Assembly: GCF_019578655.1 (NCBI RefSeq)
Contig: NC_063256.1
Span: 14,384,001 to 14,448,000 of the forward strand
DNA from: Ricinus communis
Lineage: Eukaryota; Streptophyta; Magnoliopsida; Malpighiales; Euphorbiaceae
Direction of reading: 5' to 3'
Length of the DNA stretch: 64,000 nt
Part shown: positions 37,611 to 50,393 of the stretch, piece after piece
How the letters are laid out: the number at the start of each line of letters is the position of its first letter
How positions within the stretch are numbered: the first letter of the stretch is position 1
The notes under the pieces: generated by a model
Told to the model about the DNA's origin: nothing
The model's input: the letters and a program-made list of their open reading frames with translations, nothing else
Database searches by the model: none
Program-made: the position numbers and the translations under genes

Positions 37611-40074
37611 TGTTTTAGCTAAAATCTTAATTTTTTATGCTTATATTAATAATTAATTTAATAGACTATAAATAGTTAGACTTTATCCTAAACTAGTTTT
37701 TACCCGCGAATTGCATAACCGTTGTAATGATTTTGATTAAAAGAATAGTATAAATTTAATATATTGACAAATTTGATAGAACTTTAAGTATTTTATTATT
37801 ATTTATAAGAATATTCTAATTCGTTAAACAATCATTAACTATACATTTCAAGTGTAAATTATCTATATCGAATATAAGAAAAATATATTTCATTATATGT
37901 TAACAAAGTATTAGCAAACATTACTATTATTTTAATATAATGGAAGATAATTATCTTTTATTTTTATTTAAAATGGATCAATAAGATTATTAAATACATT
38001 TTACCCATAATATTTAAGATGCAAAGCAAAGCGGAATTATCGAATACAAATAAAAGTGAAATAATTTACCATTTTAGTACTTAGGCTCTTTTCCCTTTAT
38101 TGAATGGATTTATTTAGAGCCTGCAAAACCATAAATAAATAAACCACAGGCAATCGATTTCTTAGCCCAGGTTGGAAGCCATGATGCATAGCATGATATA
38201 TGCCAAAATTTTAAAAGTATTAGCAAACATTTTAGTATAATATAAGATATTAAATATATTTTACCTATAATATTCAATGCACAAAAGCGAGTAATTTACC
38301 ATTGTGGCACTTGAGGAAGATGAAAAAAGGAAAGTCAAACCAAGTGTACAGCCAATATGTGTACCTTCAGGATAATGTAGAAGATTAAACAGATTCCACA
38401 AAGGGTTAAAGCTACAAAGCATTTCCAACAACAATTATATCTTAGAGCAATGTAGACGGTTAAACAGATTCCACAAAGGGTTATGCAGAATAAAGAAGAC
38501 AAAATTAAGCAAATGCATGCAATTTTACCTCCTGATTTCACTCATCCCAAGTGGATCATGAAACAAATTTTGGATTGAAACAAGAAACTATTAAAATATA
38601 GATTAAGATCAAGCCACAGGAACTTCATTTCCTTCTTTCGCACACAGTAATTTATAGAGTACAAGATTAGAACTTCAAAACAAGAAAAGTATATATCTTT
38701 TTTAGAAAGTTATCACTATTCACCTTATATCTCTCTTTTAGAAAATTATCACTATTAACCTTATATCTCTCTTTTAAAAAGTTATCACTATTCACCTTCT
38801 TTTAAGTCACGTATCATAAATATCAAGAAAAGCTAGCATTGAAAATAAGAAGCTATGTGCGTTACAAGAACCAAATGAAGTTAGGAGAAAGTTTGACCCA
38901 ATGGCCAAAAATGCCCAACCAGAAATTAAAACCTAATCCTGCAAGGAAGAAAAGACAGAGAGAGTAAACTAGAACCAAATTGAATAATTAAACTTAATCC
39001 AGTTACAACTATCTAAACATCAGCAATATCATAATTAAGTAGAGAAACAAAAACCAAAAGCACAAAACATTGAAAGCCAATCACTAGAGCAATCACCCAA
39101 AATAATATATTGATGTCTATTAATAATGCAATAGAACTACAGTTTTGCGACAATGGAAGACATAAGATCAGTAGGCAATAGCATAAAGAGCTCAGCCTTC
39201 CATAGTTCCAAATCAGTCAAGATTAAGAAAAAAACAATCATATTTCAATGTAAAATAATACTTCCTCAAACATTCAAAGTGTTGAACCCTACAAATACAT
39301 ACAACTTAGCTTAGCTTAAATTAATGTACAGAAACACACAAGTTAGTAGAGAAACTCCCTCATCATAAAAACATAACCACAAGGCTCCTTTCTCCGGATT
39401 GCTCACTGAGACTATTGGAATGCTAGAAGAACTCTTTGCAAGTCTAGATAAACGACAACTGTTGTTTCCAAAAAAAAAAGCAAGAAGAAATCACAAAACA
39501 TATAATTACTGAGTCAAAAATATCAAAACCACAAACGAAACTAATAAAGCTAGCATCACTTATCATTCTCCTAACAAATTGATCGAAAAAAACAGGATAG
39601 CAACCAAAAAACTTACTGAAATTTAAACTTTTTGTTTTAAGCTGAAATTAGAAGTAAAAAGTTAGGCACCAATAAGAGTTCTTCCTGAATATCTAACCAT
39701 ACATCCCTAGAAAAACGATAGGTTGAAATATGAGTTAAACATGCAAAGCCTGACATTCATTTCCATAACTGTCGAACCACATGTACATGACCAAACCACA
39801 CGTATGTTATCAAGGTTCCTTCCCATAAGTAGTACTTCGTAGTTGATTTTCATGTGACAGAAAAGAAAAGGAGAAGTCAATGGTTTTTTAGGTTTTAAAA
39901 CCAAAAGCAATATTTTTGGTTATCCCTGGGAAAGAAACAAAAATTATTTGTTTGATGGTCTACTGCATCCAAATATTTAACCTAGAATAACAGATATCAG
40001 CTATAACAGAGAAACAATATATACAATCCTATGGAGGCTAAAAACAGATAAAAGGTGCAACACTTCCACATTTG

Positions 40075-40113
40075 ATTTTTGCAAATGCAGTTTCCAAACC
40101 CTGGCCGATGGAA
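40075..40113 (-). pseudogene. CNGC exon S6 region, copy 3, mostly deleted
   Basis: After the AG acceptor, codons for S-I-G-Q-G-L-E-T-A-F-A remain. The rest of the exon, encoding the S6 helix and L-I-G-N-M-Q, is missing relative to copy 2, and intron sequence resumes. This copy keeps the glycine of the family G-Q-G-L motif, which copy 2 has changed to serine. It is nonfunctional. Confidence 0.65.
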
Positions 40114-40441
40114 CTGAAAATATAAAAAGCAAAAAACATCCGTTAAAAGGTTATAATCAACCTTCACACAACACTTTTTACCACTACGCACGCATTCTAC
40201 GCGGATGAAGTATATAAGTTTGGAACAGAGATATTTTACGTTGCAAAAAAAAAGTGATTATCAATTTATGAGTCATGAAGATAATCATATGTTTAGTCTT
40301 TGCATGAGTACGGGGGAGGGGGACCAAAAGCTTTAATTAATTTCCAAGCGTTGATTCAAACAGCAAATAAAGATGATAAAGTTTCATCTGTCATCACTTG
40401 TAATGGAATTTAACTTTTTTGGTACTTTCATAAATTTGTAC

Positions 40442-40730
40442 CTCAGATTCTGCAAGCCCTACCAAAACCAGTAGAAATACTTCTCAAGAAAGTCAGATGA
40501 GACAACCTTTTGTGTGACAGCATTTGCGGATATCCCATAATAAAAAATAGTAATGTTTTTTGGATCACAGCTATTAAACACCTGAGTATTGTTTCCTCAT
40601 AGTTTGCTTTCATCTTTGTTCAAAGTACCACAATCCAAATAAGAGAGACTGCACTTTCATGTCTATAAGCATACTTGCAGTACGTCACCTAACGCTCAGT
40701 TGACAACAGATACCATGAGGCTCCTAAGAC
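40442..40730 (-). pseudogene. CNGC exon S5 to pore, copy 3 (pore retained, stops present)
   Basis: This 289-bp exon runs from an AG acceptor (above 40,730) to a GT donor (below 40,442). It encodes V-L-G-A-S-W-Y-L-L-S, then the extracellular linker (D-C-G-T-L-N-K-D-E-S and V-F-N-G-C-D-P-K-N). It then encodes the pore region: Y-G-I-S-A-N-A-V-T, S-S-D-F-L-E-K-Y-F-Y-W and G-L-Q-N-L. This is the classic order in plant CNGCs, and it contains the pore helix that the other copies lack. Stops lie at 40,689-40,691 (CAG to TAG), 40,597-40,599 and 40,459-40,461; the last two fall where the family has tryptophan. One frame change separates the first third from the rest. Confidence 0.85.
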
Positions 40731-41059
40731 CTACAAGATCAGAAGGCTAATCATTGCAAGACTGCTAAGAGTAGAATACTATTCAGACCCAAAAGCATTT
40801 TTATACAGAAGTAGACAAAATAGTAATGCTAAATCATCTAAAATAGAAGAATGATAGCCCGTCATGCTCCAATTGAAGAATTAAGAATATTGGAAAATAG
40901 AATTTAGGGAGAGTCTTGCCCTTAGTATTTTCACATAAAGTGGTTGTTGCTCTTAAAACTGTTCTTCTACCCTTGAGCAAGACTTCTACCATTGCAGCAT
41001 GCAATGGCACAGCTATTAACAAAATATTAGCATACAAAATTTGATTTGAGATTACAGAC

Positions 41060-41228
41060 ATGATTAGCCAACATGTAGAGCAGGAGGTTATAGGCGTACC
41101 CCCGGCCCAGTGGCTTTGATGATCTCAGAATCGTGGAAAGTACTGGAGCAGAACAATCAGTAGAAGAGCATTGTTGGTATGATCAGAATAGAGCCTCTAA
41201 TTGCCAGAATAATAAACCATGTCAGAAT
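41060..41228 (-). pseudogene. CNGC exon S4-S5 region, copy 3
   Basis: The same exon as 18,125-18,313, with AG acceptor and GT donor in the same places. About 20 bp are missing around 41,094-41,108, where the A-W-A-G-A-A-Y motif would be, so the frame is broken. The start (I-L-T/V-W-F-I) and end (M-L-A-N-H) remain recognisable. Confidence 0.7.
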
Positions 41229-41364
41229 CTGCAAAAAATATCCGAACTCATTTTTGCTTATGATTCAAATTCTGTGAATTAAAAGAGGCTAATAATACAC
41301 GAGCTCCACATACGAGGATCCAAAATAAAAACCTGTGCACAAGCCTGCAACTAATTTTTTAAAG

Positions 41365-41955
41365 AAAGGAACAGTCATAGTCAAGTTTATTCAAATGTAC
41401 CCAAATTTGAAAATTGCAATCAAGGCCTTGAGAAGCGAAGCACATAGTGACAAAAACCACTTATCACTTCTCCACAAGCTGGTAGAGACCAAGAGATGAA
41501 CAAAAACCAATGCACAGGGCTCCTTAATATCATAATGGAATTAATTAAATCACAAAATTATAAAACAGAACCAATTTTTCAATGATGGCAGCCATATCTC
41601 CACAAGCTAGTGGGATCTCAGAAAAGCCAATACTCAAAATTCACTACTACTGAAGAGTATTAATTAAATAACAGATTATGGATAATGACATCCAAAATAG
41701 CTTATTTTCCAATCTTTAACCTACAACCGGATGAGAGAAAGGGACTTATGGGAAGTAAGGAACCAAATGAATTAGAAACCCCATAACTTCCCTCGATCAA
41801 TCTAATTTAATCATATTCAAAATAGAAAACCATTATTCAAAAGAAAAAAGAACTCCCTCATGATTAGTGCTCTATGACAACACTGGCTGGAGTTAATACC
41901 CAAAAGATGTGGTAAGAAGATCTCAGCCTTCCATAGTTCCAAATCAGTCAGGATT
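41365..41955. repeat. Block Q, copy 3
   Basis: Single-copy here, upstream of the channel exons, and nearly identical to 18,428-19,035. It lies where the intron or upstream region of the channel relic would be. No frame is seen. Confidence 0.75.
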
Positions 41956-43202
41956 AAAAAAAAAGAATTATATTTTAATGTAAAATAATACTTCCTTTCA
42001 AAGTGTTGAACCCTACAAATACATACAACTTAGCTAGCTTAAATTATTGTACATTCTCTAATAAGAATATTAGAAGTTAATACTGTTGACTAAAACAGAA
42101 ACACATAAGGAGGTATGGAAACTCCCTCATCATAAGAACATAACCGCAAGGCTCCTTTCTCCGGATTGCTCACTGAGATTATTGGAATGCTAGAAGAACT
42201 CTTTTCAAGTCTAGATAAACGACAGCTGTTGTTTCCAAAAAAAGCAAGAAGAAATCACAAAACATATAATTACTGAGTCAAAAATATCAAAACCACAAAC
42301 GAAACTAATAAAGCTAGCATCACCTCACCATTCTCCTAACAAATTGATCGAAAAAACAGGATAGCAACCACAGAACTTACTGAAATTTAAACTTTTTGTT
42401 TTAAGCTGAAATTAGAAGTAAAAAGTTAGGCACCAATAAGAGTTCTTCCTGAATATCTAACCATACGTCCCTAGAAAAATAATAGGTTGAAATATCAGTT
42501 AAACGTGCAAAGCCTGACATTCATTTCCATAAATGTCGAACCCCATGTACATGACCAAACCAGACCTATGTTATCAAGGTTCATTTCCATAAATGTCTGT
42601 CCATAAAAAAATGAGTTGGGTAAAAAGAAATTTTTAATTCTCAATCAGACCTAATTGGCAAACACAGACCAAACTACTGATCAAGATGGCTGGCCAACTT
42701 TAATCTATCTACTTAACAAATATATTTAAAAAAAAAATTAGCTAAAAAGAAAAAACTCCGAACAGATACTTGACAATCAACCCACTTAATGAATTTTCAA
42801 AATAAGAAGGAAAACAGAGAAAGGTGCAAACACTGAGATTCAATTATTTTGTTTTCTGATCTAATCTTTGTGTTCAAAACGCCAAAAAAATGATTGGCAG
42901 GATTGAAACTCCCTACAGAATGATGATCACTAAAATCTTATTGTTACACCATAAGGGAAAGAATTTCTGCTCAAACCCCAAATACATCCCTCACATCAAA
43001 GCATTTAACCTTGGAATCTCAAAGAGAGTCTATTTGCATTGGAATTATGATATGAAATGACAAAATCTTTGGAAAACCAATAAGACAAAAGGAGTCGCTA
43101 ATCGCTCTTCGGACTCCACACCATGATGTTTAGTTATTAAAGATCAAACTTCGGATTCTTATATACCTCACAAATCAATTCCGGAAAAATCAAACAACAT
43201 AC

Positions 43203-43390
43203 CATGGCACTAACTTGGAACAACACAGAATCGGAAATTATAAATAAAGAAGCCAAGCGAACCCCTTCACAGTCCCTTTCGGATTCCGGTGAGAAGATTA
43301 TGGTCTTCCAAACGTCAAGCGCCTGCGACCTTCAACTGGACAAGGAAATTTAGAGAGATGATTGGAATGGAAGGCCGAGATTAAGTTATA
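43203..43390 (-). other. Possible 5' leader exon of the channel relic, copy 3
   Basis: The counterpart of 23,017-23,200. It retains CG sites ('ttcggattccggtgag', 'atcggaa', 'ggccgag') where copy 2 has CA or TG, and so is closer to the ancestral sequence. The donor after 'GCCATG' is kept. Linked to the channel by context only. Confidence 0.35.
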
Positions 43391-43577
43391 CCCTCACTTA
43401 TTTTCCTATTTGGTTTAGAAATTTGAAAAGCTCTTTCCTATTGTGGGAATAGTATTCGTTGCATTCTTTTAAAAAAAATAGGAAAAAAAAAGTGGGTTGA
43501 ACACTTTTTTCAACTAATATTTTCGACAAATAATTTATTTGTAAATAAAATATGATTAACTAAAAATAATATCTCAA

Positions 43578-43580
<3 letters not shown>

Positions 43581-43609
<29 letters not shown>
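43581..43609. repeat. (TA)n next to the mitochondrial fragment, copy 3
   Basis: A TA run at the left edge of the mitochondrial insertion, about 8 bp longer than the equivalent at 23,394. Confidence 0.9.
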
Positions 43610-43990
43610 GCCCGGCATTGAGGAAGGAAGGATGCTTTCAAAGGCGAAAGGCCATGGGGAGATACCGTCTGTGATCCATGGATCTCCGATCGGAAACCGT
43701 ATCCAAGCTCCGTGGCTAGTCTGCGCTCTTTGGACTTTGAAAACTTAGCGAATCGGCAGGGTGATCTGTCCTTTCTCCCTTTCACTGATCCGCCAGGAGC
43801 AAGTTAGCTCCCTCAAGAGGCTTGATGGGAAAGAGAAGTGAAGAAGGAGAACCTAAGGAAGGTCTCTCTCTACCTCACAAGCTCTTGGATTCCATGGCTA
43901 AGGCTTACTTTGGTGGATTTTGGGTGAGGATAGAGGAGTAGGATAGGGAGTGAGTATAGGATAGAACCTCAGGATTCTAGGCAAATTTTG
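43610..43990 (+). other. Mitochondrial DNA insertion (NUMT), copy in duplicon 3
   Basis: The duplicate of 23,415-23,810, differing by small indels. It is the second copy of one transfer event, not an independent insertion, because both flanks are shared. Confidence 0.6.
43615..43752 (+). rRNA. rrn26: Mitochondrial rrn26 5'-region fragment, copy 2
   Basis: The same rRNA segment as at 23,421-23,558, ending near 'cttagcgaa'. That end is closer to the mitochondrial sequence than copy 1, which has 'cttagtgaa'. It is a partial, nonfunctional fragment. The 91-codon minus-strand frame across it (43,510-43,785) is incidental. Confidence 0.7.
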
Positions 43991-45833
43991 GCATATATAT
44001 ATTATTTCTTTTTGTAACAAATTTACACGTGTATATAATATGTTATTACATAAACATAGTAATTTTAATATATAAACATATACATTATACAAATTTTATA
44101 TTTATTACTTATTAATATAGTTAATATATTAATTAATAAATTACTTACTAATTAGATAATAATTTTTAATTATAAAATATAATATTATGTCTTATATAAC
44201 TAATATATATATATAAAACAAACTCAATATATCAACTAATAATATTTAAAAAATCAAAATAATAAAAATCCTATGAAGAATGAATGCTAAAGTATTATAT
44301 TTACTTCAATATATTAATATTTTGTTATATTATCTCATGTATGATTTTATACGATATATAAAATATTTTTAAATAAAAATATAGTTACTATTTTTAAATG
44401 AAAAATATTATTATAATTTAAAGAGATTTACATTCAATTTATTGTTGATTAAATTGAATATATATAATTTATTTTAATAAAACTTATCATTTATTTTAAA
44501 TAAATATAAAAATAATAGAAATATTCCACATAATATATGAGTAAATGACTTTTAAAAAAAATTAAAAGCTAAAATTTTTAATTTCACATTACAAATCTAA
44601 GAATAATATGTCAACGACACTTTATTTGGACAAGGCCATTTTGGCTCTCAACTTGTGCTGCGGGAACAAAAAAAAGTCAAAAATGAATATTTAAAAAAAT
44701 AAACCTATAACTTTAATATTTCATACCAAATTAACTCTTGACCAATTATTTGCAACCCACACGCATTACAAGAAAGGTGAATTGAATATTTAAGTGAAAA
44801 TTCTTACATTTCCATATTTCCAATTCTTAAGTTCTTCTTGATCCCAACTTTATTTTATTTTTTAAATAAAATTTAAAATATTTTATCTCATTTTTATTTT
44901 ATTAAATTATTACACCCATATGTCATCTATAAAATTCTTCTTTTTCTTTTGAATTCATTCATGAAAACAAATCATTGGCTAAGAGATTATCGTTTTTTCA
45001 TATCTGGTTTTTTATTTATATTCAAATTTTAAATGTTGGCTTTAATTAAAGCTCGACAGTGAGAGAGGGGCTTAAAATCATTGATTAGGTTTTTTTTATT
45101 TTTTTTTATATTACTCTATATCTGTTTATTTAAAAACCTAGCCGGTTATTTTATTAATTATAATGATTTTTTGGTAGAAATTAATTTTTTTGAGAAATTA
45201 GATTAAAAAAAGATAAAAGATAAAACTTAAATCATTTCATAACAATTGCCACAATGTTTTTTTTTTCTTTTTCTTTTTCTTTTTTCTGTTTAATTTGAAT
45301 GTGAAAAATATTTTGCATATAGTAAACTTGTTGGATGTTTCAACTTAACCTTAAAGCTCCAAATCCCTTTTTTTGTTTGCTGTTAATCAAAAATAAAAAG
45401 CAAGTTAAGTTTGTTAGTAGATGGAGAACAGAGGTAGGTAATGGTAGATGGCGAGAAATGGTATTTAGTAGACCAACATCAGTAAAGTGGTGACGATGGA
45501 AGCAATTTTTTTTTTCTTTTTTATTATTAATAAGAATAACTAAATTAATATAAATTAATTTAATTTATTTTCGAATGTGAATAACATGCTCAATGTTCAA
45601 CTCTAGTTTGGGCTGAATTGATTTGAAAAAAGAATTTTTTCATATATGTCCTAAAAAACCTAAAAATATCATTTTTACTGCTAAGAAAACTTTTTTCTCA
45701 ACAATACTGTAAGTTAAGATTTTATTTTAAGAATACTGTGTAATTTATGAGCCATACATGAATGAATATGCCCTTCCTATTTTCGGAGCCTTGGGAAACG
45801 TTCTCAACTGATAGACGAGAATGGCTGCATTAA
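43991..45833. repeat. AT-rich block C, copy in duplicon 3
   Basis: It matches 23,811-25,633 and includes about 85 bp ('ggagaacagaggtaggtaat' and onward, near 45,423) that copy 2 lacks. No gene is seen. Confidence 0.8.
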
Positions 45834-48800
45834 TAGTAAATATAAAATATTATGGTTTCTAATTAGACAATGATTGTAGTATTAAAAGTTGATAATATTA
45901 AATATGTTTATACTATTAATTTATATAATACTAAAAATCAATTAATAAATATTTTTTAATAATATTATGTTATTACATTAGTGAAAATTTTTAAAACCAA
46001 TAAATTTTTTAATTATTATTCTTATTAAAAATATTATAAATAAGAGGCATTAACTATATATTTCTATGTTTTTCTATATTACACTATTTAACCATTAATA
46101 TTTAAAAATTATATTTTTCATCATTCGATTTTGTTTTTATAATAAATCCTCTTCCCTTAGAATTTCAATTAAACATCGCTAATTAAATTTGATTTTACAC
46201 TATTTGTCTTCTGATTTTTTGAGTAATATATAAATTGCCTCTTTTAGTTTATTAATTACTAGAATCCAATTTTCTAATTTCTGCAAAAATCAATTTTAAT
46301 ATATGTAAAAATAGTTAAGTAGAGTTCTTTAATTACTATAATTTCAAGAATAATTAAATTCCAATAAAATTTAAATAATTTAAACTACATTTGTGAAAAT
46401 ATCAAGAATTTATATAATTTAACTTTAAATTATTAAAAATAAAATAAATTTTATTCTTATTATTAATTTTGCTACACTAGAATTATAACTTTGATAAAAA
46501 ATTTGAGGATCAAATTATATTTTTTTATATAATTAATAATTTTATTGCATTGACTTTCAAGACAAAAAGATTTTAGTGCAATAATTAAATATAAAGGGCA
46601 GTTTGAACATTACACAAAAATTCTGGAGGCAAATAGTATAAACTCAAACCTAGTTAATAATTGTTTAACAAAAATTCCAAACAACAAAATTTTTTAGTAT
46701 AATATTATAAAATAGAAAATGAAAAAATATAATTTGTAAATGTTAAAAGGTAAACATCATGATATAGACAAACATAGAGAATATATAATGACTAGTACTA
46801 ACTCTAATTCTAGAAAATAGGATCTTAATTACATTGTTAAAAATCATGTTAACTAAAAAATTAACTGTCTCTTAAGAAAATAATTCTAATTCTAGAAAGT
46901 AGCATTTAAAATTAGATTTTAACACTTTTATTCCTTAATAAGTTAGTTTTCTAATCCTAAAATATACCACATCTATGGAAGAGGTATTTTGATACCTCCA
47001 CTAATCCTAGTAGAACATATATTAGTACCTTGACTAGACTCATTAAAGAGATTTATTGGTACCTTATTTAGTTTCAGGGAAGATACTATAATACCTTAAG
47101 TTTTTCTTAACATGTGAAACTGACTAAATCAAAAAATAATTTTATTTCCTAAATCTAAATGCCCTCATTTTATTTTAGTATTTGAGATAAACATAAGCAG
47201 GTAAGCTTGACTTACTCGAAGTTGAGCATTGGAGCTGATCAAGTGCAAAATGCTAAATTGATTTTGTCCTTTAAATATATAAGGTGAAAACCTAATACGT
47301 AAAATTAAACCATGCAAGAAAGGAGAGATAGAGGAGAATATAGCAAAACTAGAAACGGATTAAGGATGAGGAGGGCGTTTAAAAGAAATTAATTTCAATC
47401 CTAGCTTTTAAAAGCTTTAGAAAAAATAATACAAATAATAATCCTAATTAATTCTAAGAGAAGTTTTAGATCACTCACTTAGGATTTCTAAATCCATGTT
47501 ATTAAAACATGCAACTATGAAGAAATAGAGTTAGTACAAAGACTAAACACAAATAAACTTGTAACTAAAATAGCAAAGAAATATCAAAGTAACTAAAAAA
47601 ATTTAAAGTAAATCTAAAATATTATGATTTCTAATTAGATAATAATTGTAGTATTAAAGTTAATAATATTAAATATATTTGTAGTATTAATTTATATAAT
47701 ACTAAAAATCAATTAATAAATATTTTTCAATAATGTTATGTTCCATTAGTGAAAAAACTTTAAAACCAATAAAATCTTTAATTATTTATTATTATTAAAA
47801 ATATTATAAATAAGAGGCGTTAACAATATATTTCTGCGTTTTTTCCATATTATATTATTTAACCATTAACATTTAAAAATTATATTTTTCATTATCCTAT
47901 TTTATATTTTATAATAAAATCCCACTCCTTTAGAATTTCAATTGAACATCGCTATATAAATTTAATTTTATATTATTTTTCTTCTGACTTTTGGTATAAT
48001 GCCTCTTATAATTTATTAATTATACTAGAACCCTATTTTCTAATTTCTGCAAAATTCAATTTTAATATATGTAAAAATAGTTAAGTATTATTCATTAATT
48101 ACTATAATTTCAAGAATTATTAAATTTCAGTAAAATTTAAATAATTTAAACAACATTTTTGTGAAAATATTAAAAATTTATATAATTTAACTTTTAAATT
48201 ATTAAAATAAAATAAATATTATTTCTATTATTAATTTTGTTACACTAGAATTATAACTTTGATAAGAAGTTTGAGGACCAAATTATATTTTTTTATGAAA
48301 TTAATTCTTTAATTGCATTGACTTTCGAGACAGAAAGAGATTATAGTGCAATAATTTAATATAAAAGGCTTGTGCATTACATAAAAACTCGAGGGGCAAA
48401 TAATATAAACTCAAACCTAGTTAATAATTGTTCAACAAAAATTCTAAACAGTAAAAAATTTTAGTATAATATTACAAAATAGAAAATAAAAAATAAAATT
48501 TGTAAATATTAAGAGGTAAACATCATGATATAAACAAACATAGAGAATATACAATAACTAGTACTAACTCTAATTCTAGAAAATAGTATCTTAATTACAT
48601 TGTTAAAAATCATATTAACTAAAAAATTAACTTTCTATTAAAAAATATTCTAATTCTAGAAAGTAGCATTTAAAATTAGATTTTTAACATTCTCATTAGT
48701 TAATAAGTTAGTTTTCTAATCCTAAAATATACTAATTTACGGAAAAGGTACTTTGATACCTCCCTAGCAAAAGATACATTAGTACCTTGACTAGACTCAT

Positions 48801-49654
48801 TAAAGAAATATAATGGTACTTTATCTAGTCCTAGAGTTAATACCTTAAGTTTTTATTAACATGTGAAACTCACCAAATCAAAGTCTAATTTTATTTTCTA
48901 AATCTAAATGCCCTATTTTATTTAACATTTGAGGTGAACATAAGTATAAGGCATATGAAGATTACATTGAGAAGCTTGACATACTCGAAGTTGAGCATTA
49001 GAGCTGATCACATGTAAAATACTAAATTGATTGTTCTTTAAACATGTGAGGTGAAAACCTAATGCGTGAAATTAAACCATGCAAAGAAAGGGGAGAGAGG
49101 ATAATAGAGCGAAATTAGAAAGGGATTAAGGATGAAAGGACGCTTAAGGGAAATTACTCCTTAAGACAAATAACACAAATAATAATCCTAATTAATTCGA
49201 AGAGGAGTTTTAAATGATTCACTTAGGATTTCTAAATCTATGTTATCAAAACCTGTAACTGTGAAGAAATAAAATTAGCAAAAAGACTAAATATAAATAA
49301 AATTGTAATTAAAATAGCAAAGAAATATTAAAGTAACTGAAAAAAAATTAAAATAAATATAAAATATTATGGTTTCTAATTAGACAATGGTTGTAGTATT
49401 AAAAGATAATAATACTAAATATATTTATAGTATTAATTTTTATAATACTAAAAAATCAATTAATAAATACTTTTTAATAATGTTATGTTATTACATTAAT
49501 GAAATAATTTTAAAACCATTAAAACCAATAAAATCTTTAAAAATATTTATTATTATTATTATTATTAAAAATATTATAAATAAGAGATATTTACTATATA
49601 TATTTATCTATATTACATTATTTAACCATTAACATTTTAAAATTATATTTTTTA
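45834..49654. repeat. Long-unit tandem array, third array
   Basis: Markers recur at about 45,834, 47,605 and 49,350, and at 46,702 and 48,474 (spacing about 1,770 bp). The array stops at 49,654 inside the left inverted arm of a unit (the equivalent of about 29,455), where an LTR begins. No genes are seen; an 81-codon frame at 49,387-49,632 is low-complexity. Confidence 0.8.
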
Positions 49655-50385
49655 TGTAATACCCAAAATATTTCTTTAATAAAGATAATATTAATAATAC
49701 TAATTAATAAATGAGTTTTTATTTAAATTAATTTAATTATATTTTTATTTGGTTTAAATTGGAATGAATTAAGTGGAATTTTAATGCTAGATAAATAAAA
49801 GAGTTATTTTCTATATCCTCTTAGTGTGAATTTTTTAAGAAATTAATTAAGTAAATTTCTTTTTGAGAAATAAACTATATTTTTGGTTATTCAAAATTTT
49901 TTCCCAAATGAATATATTTATGAGAGTTATGAAAGAAATTGTAAAGGATATTTTATAAAATAATTATTGGGGAAAAGGGTATTTTAATTAGCTAATGGTA
50001 TTAAATTTTAATTGGAAACATTTAGCACATTGATTAATTAAATTAATTGTGTTAGGATTAAATTAAAAATTTATTTTGGAATAAGGATTAAAAGTATAAT
50101 TTTATTAATATGGGGTTTTAATGAAAATTTGTATGTTTGGTATTTTTTTAATTAAATATGTCGGCAAGGGCTTTTTGGTAATTTTATATTTAAAAGCAAA
50201 GGTGTATATGTAATTATATATTCCCAATAATTCTAATTTGGCCCAAATTAATTAGTTAGGGGCTTAATTGAAAGGCTAAAAAAAAGTTTAGGGGTTAATT
50301 GGAAATTTTACAGGGCGAAATTGTAGTAATTAAAAAAGTTGAGGGACCAAATGGTAAGGAAGGAAAGTTTGGGGGCAATTGTCGA

Positions 50386-50393
50386 TATAAAAG
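50386..50393 (+). promoter_or_regulatory. TATA box of the LTR
   Basis: 'tataaaag' precedes a purine-rich tract, and the DNA becomes GC-rich about 50 bp downstream. This is the U3-to-R layout of plant LTR promoters. Confidence 0.6.

Larger units (their letters stand above)
37611..43609 (-). repeat. Segmental duplicon block A, copy 3
   Basis: The third copy of block A, with less internal shuffling than copy 2: only one copy each of block Q and of the 2.2-kb repeated region. Many small deletions mark 37,530-38,330. The upstream part (42,955-43,390) keeps CG dinucleotides that copy 2 has lost. Minus-strand channel exons and the possible leader exon are in the same order as in copy 2. Confidence 0.8.

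Noticed and set aside
43510..43785. A 91-codon minus-strand frame with a match in both duplicons
   Set aside because: It is antisense to a recognisable rrn26 fragment and is repeated only because the whole segment is duplicated.
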